From Nakamurella flava (lineage in GTDB: Bacteria > Actinomycetota > Actinomycetes > Mycobacteriales > Nakamurellaceae), in NCBI RefSeq assembly GCF_005298075.1, contig NZ_SZZH01000001.1, forward strand, positions 1,922,001 through 1,986,000: a DNA stretch of 64,000 bases, read 5' to 3'. Positions within the stretch are counted from its first letter, which is position 1, and every line of letters starts with the position of its first letter. Of this stretch, positions 17,356-24,324 are shown piece by piece. A program made the translations under genes and the position numbers. The notes beneath the pieces are model-generated. The model ran no database searches. It was given only the letters and a program-made list of their open reading frames with translations, and was not told the origin of the DNA.

Positions 17356-18312
17356 CTAGAAGTACCCCTCGCGCTTGCGGTCTTCCATGGCGGCTTCGCT
17401 GAGCTTGTCGTCGGCCCGGGTGGCGCCGCGTTCGGTGATGCGGGTGTGCACGATCTCCTCGATGACCTCGCGCACGGTGGCCGCGGTGGACTCGACGGCG
17501 CCGGTGCAGGACATGTCGCCCACGGTGCGGTACCGCACCGTCCGGACCTGCAGCTCCTCACCGTCGCGCGGGCCGCCCCACTCCCCCGGCGACAGCCACA
17601 TGCCGTTACGGGAGAACACCTCCCGCTGGTGGGTGTAGTAGATCTGCGGGAGGTCGATGTTCTCGGCCTCGATGTAGTTCCAGACGTCCAGCTCGGTCCA
17701 GTTGGACAGCGGGAAGACCCGCAGGTGCTCGCCGGGCGCGTGCTTGCCGTTGTAGAGGCTCCACAGCTCGGGACGCTGCTTGCGCGGGTCCCAGCCGCCG
17801 AACGCGTCGCGCAGCGAGAAGATGCGCTCCTTGGCCCGCGAGCGCTCCTCGTCCCGCCGGGCACCACCGATGACGGCGTCGTGCTGATGGGCGACGATGG
17901 TGTCCAGCAGCGGCACGGTCTGCAGCGGGTTGCGGGTGCCGTCCGGCCGCTCGGTGAGCCGCCCGTCGTCGATCCAGTCCTGGACGTGGGCCACGTCGAG
18001 GCGCAGGCCGCCCTCGGCGACGACGCGGTCCCGGTACTCGATGACCTCGGGGAAGTTGTGCCCGGTGTCGACGTGCAGCAACGAGAACGGCAGTGGCGCC
18101 GGCGCGAACGCCTTCCGGGCCAGGTGCAGGACGAGCACCGAGTCCTTACCGGCCGAGAACAGGATGACCGGTCGGTCGAACTGGCCGGCCACCTCCCGCA
18201 GGATGTGGATGGCCTCGGATTCCAGGGCCCGCAGGTGCGGGCTCAGGCTCCGGGCCGGGGCCACCGGGCGGTTCGTCGCTCCGGTCGGCGGTGCGGTGGT
18301 GGTCGCGCTCAC
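17356..18312 (-). CDS. cysD: Sulfate adenylyltransferase subunit 2
   Basis: The 318-aa catalytic subunit of ATP sulfurylase. The PP-loop SAGKDSVLVLHLARKAF (residues about 53-69) and DTGHNFPEVIEYRD are diagnostic, and the C-terminus RKREGYF is the typical CysD ending. It works with CysN to make APS. Start GTG 18312 overlaps the cysC stop as GTGA (18309-18312). Confidence 0.96.
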   Translation of the reverse strand: MSATTTAPPTGATNRPVAPARSLSPHLRALESEAIHILREVAGQFDRPVILFSAGKDSVLVLHLARKAFAPAPLPFSLLHVDTGHNFPEVIEYRDRVVAEGGLRLDVAHVQDWIDDGRLTERPDGTRNPLQTVPLLDTIVAHQHDAVIGGARRDEERSRAKERIFSLRDAFGGWDPRKQRPELWSLYNGKHAPGEHLRVFPLSNWTELDVWNYIEAENIDLPQIYYTHQREVFSRNGMWLSPGEWGGPRDGEELQVRTVRYRTVGDMSCTGAVESTAATVREVIEEIVHTRITERGATRADDKLSEAAMEDRKREGYF

Positions 18313-18890
18313 AGGGCGCCCCTTTCGGTCAGCAGGCCGATCAGGGCGGCGACGGCGGCGTCCTGGGTGACAGCGGCGGTGTCGATCCGCAGATCCGGGT
18401 TCTCCGGGATCTCATAGGGGTCGTCGACCCCGGTCATCTGGCTGATCTCGCCGCGGAACGCCTTGGCGTACAGCCCCTTCACGTCCCGTTCGGCGCAGAC
18501 GTCGACGGACGTCGACAGGTGGACCTGCCAGTGGGCGGTGCCCTTGTCGGCGTGGTGGGCGGCGACCTTGGCGCGGGCGTCGGCGTACGGCGCGATGACC
18601 GGCACCAGCACGAGAACCCCGTGCCGGGCGAGCAACTCGGCGACGTAGCCGATGCGGGTCACCTGGGTCTCGCGGTCGGCCTTGGAGAAGCCGAGCCCGG
18701 CCGACAGGTGCGTGCGCACCTCGTCGCCGTCCAGGATCTCGACGTCCAGGCCGCGCTCGGTGAGCTGCGTGGCCAGGGCGCGGGCCAGCGTGGTCTTGCC
18801 GGCGCTGGGCAGGCCGGTCAGCCACAACGTGCCACCGGCCGTTCGCGCCGGGGCCGCCGGATCGGCGGCCAGGGTGGACGTGTCGGTCAT
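18309..18890 (-). CDS. cysC: Adenylyl-sulfate (APS) kinase
   Basis: The 193-aa kinase makes PAPS from APS and ATP. P-loop GLPSAGKTTLARAL (residues about 25-38), DGDEVRTHLSAGLGFSKADR and FRGEISQMTGVDDPYE match the APS kinase family. ATG 18890 forms an ATGA overlap with the cysH stop; a longer frame exists but would overlap cysH. Because the neighbouring CysH has the cysteine set of an APS-type reductase, PAPS may be needed less for assimilation than for sulfation, for example by the sulfotransferase at 22993-23949. Confidence 0.94.
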   Translation of the reverse strand: MTDTSTLAADPAAPARTAGGTLWLTGLPSAGKTTLARALATQLTERGLDVEILDGDEVRTHLSAGLGFSKADRETQVTRIGYVAELLARHGVLVLVPVIAPYADARAKVAAHHADKGTAHWQVHLSTSVDVCAERDVKGLYAKAFRGEISQMTGVDDPYEIPENPDLRIDTAAVTQDAAVAALIGLLTERGAL

Positions 18891-19687
18891 GTGTTGATCC
18901 CGCATTCGGTCTTGGTGGATCCCGCCCAGCGGCCGGCCCGTGCGTTCTGCCCGGGCAGCACCCGGTGCGTGCACGGCTCGCAGCCGATGGACGGGTATTC
19001 GTCACTGAGCAGGGGGTTGACGAGCACGCCGTGCTCGGAGATGTAGCGGTCGACGTCGTCGTCCGTCCACGCCGCCAACGGGGCCAGACGGACCTTGCCC
19101 CGCTTCACGTCGAACTGCACCACCGGGGTGTTCGCCCGGGTCGGCGCCTCGACGCGACGGACCCCGGTGGCCCAGGCGTCGAAGTCACGGAGCGCCCGGT
19201 TCAGTGGCGCGACCTTGCGCAGCGAGCAGCACAGGTCGGGATCCCGGGCGAACAGATCCTTGCCCAGCTCGGCGTCCTGCTCGGCGACCGTCTGGGCCGG
19301 GAGCACCCGCTGCAGGGTGACGTCGTACACCGCTTCCACCGCGTCGGCTGTGCCGATGGTCTCGACGAAGTGGTAGCCGGTGTCCAGGAACAGCACGTCG
19401 ATCCCCGGCACCGCGCGGGCCGCCAGGTGGGCCAGCACGGTGTCCTGCATCGAGGCGGTGACGGCCAGCCGGGTGCCGAACTGCTCGCCCGCCCACCGCA
19501 GGATCTCGATCGCGGTGGCGTCGGCCAGTTCCAGGGCACCGCGGCGGGCGATCGACCCCAGCTCCTCGGCCGACCGGGCGGCCTTGCGGACGCGGGGCAC
19601 GCCGACCGGCACGGGAGCCGCGCCGGAGCGCGGGGAACGCGAGACCGCTTGCGCGGCACCGTCCACGGGGTGATGGGCGAGCGTCAT
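18887..19687 (-). CDS. cysH: Adenylyl-sulfate reductase, [4Fe-4S] thioredoxin-dependent type
   Basis: This 266-aa reductase gives sulfite from APS (or PAPS). It has the PP-loop-like SMQDTVLAHL, LDTGYHF, and two cysteine pairs, Cys153-Cys154 (DLCCSLRK) and Cys236/Cys239 (CEPC), that ligate a [4Fe-4S] cluster in APS reductases. The catalytic Cys262 is in the C-terminal KTECGIN. The CC...CxxC set favours APS as substrate. Its start overlaps the stop of the zinc-ribbon gene as ATGA and its own stop overlaps cysC. Confidence 0.93.
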   Translation of the reverse strand: MTLAHHPVDGAAQAVSRSPRSGAAPVPVGVPRVRKAARSAEELGSIARRGALELADATAIEILRWAGEQFGTRLAVTASMQDTVLAHLAARAVPGIDVLFLDTGYHFVETIGTADAVEAVYDVTLQRVLPAQTVAEQDAELGKDLFARDPDLCCSLRKVAPLNRALRDFDAWATGVRRVEAPTRANTPVVQFDVKRGKVRLAPLAAWTDDDVDRYISEHGVLVNPLLSDEYPSIGCEPCTHRVLPGQNARAGRWAGSTKTECGINT

Positions 19688-19872
19688 GATCGCAGCTCCG
19701 CCGCGTCCGGGGCCGGGAAGGCCGACCCACCGGCCACCCCGACGAACTTGACCGCGAACACGCGGCGGCAGTCGCGGCAGGACCAGGTGCCGTGGCCCGC
19801 CTCGTGCGGCCACAGGTTCGTCTCGCCGCAATACGGGCAGTACTGGGCGGGCGACCGGGTGGGCGCGCTCAT
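19684..19872 (-). CDS. Small zinc-ribbon protein of the sulfate reduction operon
   Basis: The 62-aa protein MSAPTRSPAQYCPYCGETNL... has two CxxC knuckles (CPYC and CRDC, residues about 12-15 and 31-34), the layout of a zinc ribbon. It sits between sir and cysH with ATGA overlaps on both sides (19869-19872 and 19684-19687), so it is stoichiometrically coupled to them. A small gene at the same place is known in actinobacterial cys clusters. Its function is unknown; an accessory, assembly or redox role for the Fe-S reductases is inference. Confidence 0.82.
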   Translation of the reverse strand: MSAPTRSPAQYCPYCGETNLWPHEAGHGTWSCRDCRRVFAVKFVGVAGGSAFPAPDAAELRS

Positions 19873-21662
19873 CGCAGGGCCGCTTCCTCGGCCCGGGCCA
19901 CCCACTGCGCGAACGGCTCGTCGCCGTCGCGCTGCTCGGTGAACCGCCGGACGACCCGCTCGACGTAGTCAGGCAGTTCGTCACCGGTGATCTTGTGTCC
20001 GCGCAGCTTCTTGCCGAAACCGGGCGCCAGGCCGAGGCTTCCGCCCAGGTGCACCTGGAAGCCCTCGTGCTGCTCGCCGTCCGCGCCGGTGACGATCATG
20101 CCCTTCAGGCCGATGTCGGCGATCTGGGTGCGGGCGCAGGCATTCGGGCAGCCGTTGATGTTGATCGAAATGGCCGGCAGGCTGTCGAGCTCGTCGGCGA
20201 GCCGGGTCTCCAGCGCGTCGACCAGCGCGATGCCGCGCGCCTTGGTCTCGACGATCGCGAGCTTGCAGAACTCGATCCCGGTGCAGGCCATCATGTTCCG
20301 CTTGAACGTCGACGGGGTCGCGGTGAGTCCCAGCTCGTCCAGACCGGCCAGGAACGAGTCGATCCGCTCGGCCTCGAGGTCGAGGACGACGATCGCCTGG
20401 TCGGCGGTCAGCCGGACCCGCTGCGAGCCGTGGGCCTCGACCAGGTCGGCCAGCCGGGTCAGCAGGGTGCCGGAGACGCGGCCGACGGTCGGGGTGATGC
20501 CGACGTAGAAGCGGCCGTCGTTCTGCTCGTGCACGCCGACGTGGTCCCGGGCACCGGCGTACGGCTCCGGCGCCGGTCCGTCGACGAGCGCACGGTCCAG
20601 GTACTTGGGCGACTCGAGCACCTCACGGAACTTCTGGGCCCCCCAGTCGGCCATCAGGAACTTCAGCCGGGCGTGGTTGCGCAGCCGGCGGTAGCCGTAG
20701 TCACGGAAGATGCCGACGACGCCGGCCCACACCTCGGGCACCTCGTCCAGCGGCACCCAGACGCCCAGCCGCTGGCCGAGCATGGGGTTGGTGGACAGGC
20801 CGCCGCCGACCCAGACGTCGAAGCCGGGGCCGTGTTCGGGGTGCACCACGCCAACGAAGGCCAGGTCGTGGACCTCGTGCAGCAGGTCCTGCCGGGGCGA
20901 GCCGGTGATGGCGGTCTTGAACTTGCGCGGCAGGTTCGAGAACTCCTTGCTGCCGATGTACCGCTCGACGATCGCCTCGATGGCCGGGGTGCCGTCGATG
21001 ATCTCGTCCTTGGCGATGCCGGCGACCGGCGAGCCGAGGATGACGCGGGGCACGTCGCCGCAGGCCTCGGCCGTGCTCAGACCCACGCCTTCGACGGCGT
21101 CCCAGATGGCCGGGACGTCCTCGATGCGGATCCAGTGCAGCTGGATGTTCTGCCGGTCGGTGACGTCGGCGGTGTCCCGGGCGTAGGTGGTGGAGACCTC
21201 GCCGATGGTGCGCAGCGCCGCCGTGGTCAGCTGACCGCCGTCGACGCGGACGCGCAGCATGAAGTACTTGTCCTCGAGCTCCTCGGGCTCGAGGACCGCG
21301 GTGCGACCGCCGTCGATCCCGGGGGCACGCTGGGTGTAGAGGCCCCACCAGCGGAACCGACCGCGCAGGTCACCGGGGTCGACGCCGTCGTAACCGGTGT
21401 GCCGGTAGATGTTCTCGATGCGGGCCCGGACGTTCAGGCCGTCGTCGTCCTTCTTCATCCGCTCGTTGGGGTTGAGCGGTTCGCGGTAGCCCAACGCCCA
21501 CTGGCCCTGCCCCTTGGCCGTGCGCGGACGGCGGGCCGGACGCTCGGCCGCGGCCGGGCGGGCGGCGCGGGCCGGCCGCTCGGGGGTGACGGCAGCAGCC
21601 GCAGGGGCGGCTGAAGCACCCTCGGGCGCGACGCGCTCGGTCTGGGGCGAAACAGAAGACAC
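19869..21662 (-). CDS. sir: Ferredoxin-type sulfite (nitrite/sulfite) reductase
   Basis: The 597-aa siroheme/[4Fe-4S] enzyme reduces sulfite to sulfide. Cluster ligands are in MACTGIEFCKLA and NINGCPNACARTQIADIG, the CxxxxxC...CxxxC set of the family, and the substrate-side RFRWWGLYTQRAPG and LPRKFKTAITG motifs are present. The first about 65 residues are Ala/Arg-rich and poorly conserved. GTG 21662 is preceded by AAGGAT. Head of the cys operon, with a leader peptide about 100 bp upstream; the operon context favours sulfite over nitrite. Confidence 0.92.
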   Translation of the reverse strand: MSSVSPQTERVAPEGASAAPAAAAVTPERPARAARPAAAERPARRPRTAKGQGQWALGYREPLNPNERMKKDDDGLNVRARIENIYRHTGYDGVDPGDLRGRFRWWGLYTQRAPGIDGGRTAVLEPEELEDKYFMLRVRVDGGQLTTAALRTIGEVSTTYARDTADVTDRQNIQLHWIRIEDVPAIWDAVEGVGLSTAEACGDVPRVILGSPVAGIAKDEIIDGTPAIEAIVERYIGSKEFSNLPRKFKTAITGSPRQDLLHEVHDLAFVGVVHPEHGPGFDVWVGGGLSTNPMLGQRLGVWVPLDEVPEVWAGVVGIFRDYGYRRLRNHARLKFLMADWGAQKFREVLESPKYLDRALVDGPAPEPYAGARDHVGVHEQNDGRFYVGITPTVGRVSGTLLTRLADLVEAHGSQRVRLTADQAIVVLDLEAERIDSFLAGLDELGLTATPSTFKRNMMACTGIEFCKLAIVETKARGIALVDALETRLADELDSLPAISININGCPNACARTQIADIGLKGMIVTGADGEQHEGFQVHLGGSLGLAPGFGKKLRGHKITGDELPDYVERVVRRFTEQRDGDEPFAQWVARAEEAALR

Positions 21663-21765
21663 AGGGGATCCTTGCGGACAGGGCCGGAAGGTCACACCAG
21701 AGCAGGGAGGTCCGCGAGTAGGACCGTGCGCGCCGGCATGACAGCCCGGCACGAAGCGGCGGGAG

Positions 21766-21852
21766 TCAGGCGGCGGAACAACAGGCAGCGCTGGCAACGC
21801 GCACGAGGTCGACCTCGCGACAGCACACCAGCATCACTACCCGGACAGACAT
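21766..21852 (-). CDS. Cysteine-rich leader peptide of the sulfate operon (28 aa, likely leaderless)
   Basis: A short frame from ATG 21852 to TGA encodes 28 residues whose core is VCCREVDLVRVASAACC followed by SAA. It holds two CC pairs and the VDLxRVxS block that marks the known actinobacterial 'putative leader peptide' family found ahead of sulfur genes. Cysteine-dependent attenuation by such uORFs has been shown in mycobacteria. TAGGAT at 21865-21860 is 7 bp before the ATG, so the peptide is probably translated from the very 5' end of the mRNA. It ends 103 bp before sir. An internal ATG at 21834 is an alternative start. Confidence 0.85.
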   Translation of the reverse strand: MSVRVVMLVCCREVDLVRVASAACCSAA

Positions 21853-21859
21853 ATCAGGG

Positions 21860-21865
21860 ATCCTA
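21860..21865 (-). promoter_or_regulatory. -10 box of the cys operon
   Basis: TAGGAT fits the actinobacterial TANNNT -10 and is followed by 7 nt (CCCTGAT) and the leader-peptide ATG, placing transcription start at or within a base of the start codon. No clear -35 was seen. Confidence 0.65.
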
Positions 21866-21978
21866 CCGTGGCCGAGGCCGATCCGACCCCGTGAGCCGCT
21901 TCACGCAGACGTCGCGGATCAACCACTGAGAAAACGGCCGAACGGTGGGTCCGGTCATGCGGGCGGTGTGCGGCTTCG

Positions 21979-21984
21979 TAGGCT
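21979..21984 (+). promoter_or_regulatory. -10 box of the GH43-like gene (leaderless)
   Basis: TAGGCT (21979-21984) matches TANNNT and lies 8 bp before GTG 21993, with no ribosome-binding site between. This supports leaderless expression and the choice of GTG 21993 as start. Confidence 0.55.
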
Positions 21985-21992
21985 GGCCCGCC

Positions 21993-22907
21993 GTGACCCT
22001 CCTCGAGCGCCTCGCCGACATCCTGCGACACGAGACGGCCACCGTCGTCGTCGAACCGCCCGGAACCGGCACCGGCTTCTGGGCCGGCGGTCCGAGCGCC
22101 GTCCGGCACGACGGGATCTTCCACCTGGCCTATCGCCTGCGCCGCCCCGTCGACGCCGGCCGCGGGTACGCCAACGTGGTCGCCACCTCGACCGACGGCG
22201 TGCACTTCGAGACGGCCTGCACCGTTCCGGTGGGCGACTTCGATTCCGCATCGCTCGAACGGCCCGCCCTGGTCCGCCGTCCGGACGGCGGCTGGCGGCT
22301 CTACGTCAGCTGCTCGACCCTCGGCTCCAAGCACTGGTGGGTCGAGGCCCTGGACACCGCGGCGGACGGCTCCGTCGCCGACCTGGCCACCGGGACGCGG
22401 ACCGTCGTCCTCCCTGGGGACGAGGCGACCGCGTGGAAGGACGTCGTCGTACAGGCACCGACCACCGACGACGGTCCCTGGCGCATGTGGGCCTGCCGGC
22501 ACCCGCTGGACGGCGGTGACGACGCGGCCGACCGCATGCAGACCTGGTACTTCACCAGCCCGGACGGCCTGCGCTGGGATTCGCACGGCGCCGCCCTGGT
22601 GCCGACGGCCGACAGCTGGGATGCCCGCGGCACCCGGGTGACCAGCGTGCTGCCGGTCGACGACGGCTGGCTCGCCCTGTACGACGGGCGGGCCAGCGCG
22701 GCGGAGAACTGGTACGAGCGCACCGGTCTGGCCCTCGGGTCCGATCCGGGCTCGTTCCGTCCGGTCGCTGGCCCCCTCCAGCGCGACGGACGCACCCTGC
22801 GGTACGTCTGCGTCGTCCCGGCGGGCGATCACTGGCGGATCTACTTCGAGGCCGACCGTCCGGACGGGTCCAACGTGCTGCTCACCACCGTGCTGCCGCT
22901 GGGCTGA
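21993..22907 (+). CDS. GH43-like beta-propeller protein of unknown function
   Basis: The 304-aa protein has repeated WxxxxS/T-D-G-W and 'YxSxDGxxF' style blades (GFWAGGPSAVRHDGIFHLAY, ATSTDGVHFETAC, PDGGWRLYVSC, YFTSPDGLRWDSHG, VDDGWLALYDGR), resembling five-bladed propellers of the glycosyl hydrolase 43/DUF family (often intracellular glycosidases or phosphorylases). No signal peptide is seen. It diverges from the cys operon; the gap between the two start points is about 140 bp. Exact catalytic residues could not be assigned, so the enzyme activity is uncertain. Confidence 0.65.
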   Translation: MTLLERLADILRHETATVVVEPPGTGTGFWAGGPSAVRHDGIFHLAYRLRRPVDAGRGYANVVATSTDGVHFETACTVPVGDFDSASLERPALVRRPDGGWRLYVSCSTLGSKHWWVEALDTAADGSVADLATGTRTVVLPGDEATAWKDVVVQAPTTDDGPWRMWACRHPLDGGDDAADRMQTWYFTSPDGLRWDSHGAALVPTADSWDARGTRVTSVLPVDDGWLALYDGRASAAENWYERTGLALGSDPGSFRPVAGPLQRDGRTLRYVCVVPAGDHWRIYFEADRPDGSNVLLTTVLPLG

Positions 22908-22920
22908 ACTCCGCCCTTCG

Positions 22921-22973
22921 ACTGCCGGCACACGCCGTTCGCCGGGACCGGGCCACGGCGTGTTGTCGGCAGT
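22921..22973. terminator. Large bidirectional hairpin terminator
   Basis: Two perfect stem segments, ACTGCCG/CGGCAGT (22921-22927 and 22967-22973) and ACACGCCGT/ACGGCGTGT (22930-22938 and 22955-22963), stack with a small internal loop and a 16-nt apical loop. It lies between the convergent GH43-like and sulfotransferase genes. No T-run is present. Confidence 0.75.
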
Positions 22974-22992
22974 GGATCGTGCGCTCCCCCGC

Positions 22993-23949
22993 TCAGCTGC
23001 TGGCCCGCTCCCCGAACGAGCCGCGGCCGACCTCGTTGAGCCAGTCGGAGTGGTCGACGCCGGTGATCTCGCTGAGCAGGTGCACATCCGGCGCGACCCG
23101 CGGCAGCAGCGCGGCCCGTTGCTCGGCGGTCAGGGACGGACGGCGCCGGCCACCACGGTGCAGGACGCCCAGTAGGGGCTTCTCGACCCCGCGCCAGATC
23201 TGCGGCGGCACGTGCGCCCCGAGCGCGGCCCCGGCCCGGACGACCTGCCGCAGGACCTGGTTCACCGGGGTGTTGGGCACCCAGTTGGAGACGTTGGACC
23301 GGGGCACCGACGTGAGTTCACCGGTGCGTACGCCCAGGAACGTGCAGATCTCGTCGAGCACGGTCGCCGGGTCGTCGATGAGCCGGCGGTAACGGAGCAC
23401 GAAGACCTGCTCACGGGGGAAGACCGAATACAGGTGCTGGAGCTGTTCGCCGTAGCGGCCCATCTCCAGGTACCGCCAGAACGGCGCGTAGCCGGCGGCG
23501 ATGCGCTGCTCCTCCAGGTCGACCGCGCGGAGGAAGTCGGCCTCCGGCTCCAGACCGTCGCACCACAGGTGGGTCCAGTTGGAGTAGGCCCGATCGATCG
23601 GGTCCCGGACCACCGCGATGAGCTTGGCCTGCGGCACCACCCGGCGGATCCGCTCATGGGCCGAGCTGTCCCACAGGTAGAACGGCGTGCTCTCCCCGGT
23701 CAGGGTGCCGGGTGGGGCGGCGTCGAAGAGCGCCTCGTAGCGGTCCCGCCGCCAGACCCACTCCTGCGCCGAGTGAGCGTCCCCGGGGCCGCGCTGATGG
23801 GCCGGGTCGGGCGGAGCCGCCTCGCAGAGGAAGAACTTGGGTTCCTTCGGAGTGGAGAGGAACAGCTGCGGGTGCTGGGCCAGGGCCGCGTGCAGAGCGG
23901 TGGAGCCCGCTTTGGGTGAACCGATAATCAGGAAATCGGGAAGGGACAC
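22993..23949 (-). CDS. PAPS-dependent sulfotransferase family protein
   Basis: The 318-aa protein starts VSLPDFLIIGSPKAGSTALH, whose GSPKAGST (residues 10-17) is the 5'-phosphosulfate binding loop, and has RDPIDRAYSNW (115-125), the 3'-phosphate motif with conserved Arg/Ser. It should move sulfate from PAPS to a carbohydrate or lipid hydroxyl. GTG 23949 was chosen because AAAGG is 9 bp upstream; GTG 23958 touches that site. It is preceded by a cysteine-containing leader peptide at 24141-24227, which suggests control by sulfur supply. The acceptor is unknown. Confidence 0.88.
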   Translation of the reverse strand: MSLPDFLIIGSPKAGSTALHAALAQHPQLFLSTPKEPKFFLCEAAPPDPAHQRGPGDAHSAQEWVWRRDRYEALFDAAPPGTLTGESTPFYLWDSSAHERIRRVVPQAKLIAVVRDPIDRAYSNWTHLWCDGLEPEADFLRAVDLEEQRIAAGYAPFWRYLEMGRYGEQLQHLYSVFPREQVFVLRYRRLIDDPATVLDEICTFLGVRTGELTSVPRSNVSNWVPNTPVNQVLRQVVRAGAALGAHVPPQIWRGVEKPLLGVLHRGGRRRPSLTAEQRAALLPRVAPDVHLLSEITGVDHSDWLNEVGRGSFGERASS

Positions 23950-24140
23950 GGCAGGCACCCTTTCGGAAGGTGTCGGCGAATGCGGTGGGGTGCGCGACGG
24001 TGCGCTGTTCGTTCGGGGAGTGCGCCCACGGCCCGAGGGGGCCGAGCGCGAATGGAGGTCCGACCGACCGAGGCCGCTGCGGGCGGCGGCAGCCGTGCTA
24101 GTCGTTCCGGCGGACACCACGGGGTGCGGCCGGGGTCTGC

Positions 24141-24227
24141 TCAGCGGCCGAGGCGACAGGCGGCGCTGACCACACGCATGAGGTCGACCGCGCGGCGGCG
24201 GATCAGCGCGGTGCCCGGGCTGGTCAT
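24141..24227 (-). CDS. Second leader peptide of the VDLxRV family, upstream of the sulfotransferase
   Basis: ATG 24227 opens a 28-codon frame, MTSPGTALIRRR followed by AVDLMRVVSAACRLGR and TGA. The RRRxVDLMRVxSAAC pattern is the same family as the sir leader, with one Cys instead of four. TACACT at 24241-24236 lies 8 bp before the ATG, so it too looks leaderless. The sulfotransferase start is 191 bp further on, with a small GC hairpin (CGGCCC/GGGCCG) between. Transcription attenuation or antitermination in response to cysteine is the inferred role. Confidence 0.78.
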   Translation of the reverse strand: MTSPGTALIRRRAVDLMRVVSAACRLGR

Positions 24228-24235
24228 GGGGCGGG

Positions 24236-24241
24236 AGTGTA
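24236..24241 (-). promoter_or_regulatory. -10 box for the sulfotransferase leader transcript
   Basis: TACACT matches TANNNT and stands 8 bp before the leader ATG at 24227. No ribosome-binding site is found in the 8 bp (CCCGCCCC), consistent with leaderless translation. Confidence 0.6.
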
Positions 24242-24324
24242 ACGGCCGCATGTGAACGGCCCGCCGCCCCGGGCCGGGCGCGGCGGCCCGGCGCGCACAC
24301 CGCTCACTGTCGGTGGCAGGTGCC

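Noticed and set aside
24228-24324. Possible transfer event or mobile element near the sulfotransferase
   Set aside because: No transposase, direct repeats or composition shift were found around 22.9-24.3 kb.
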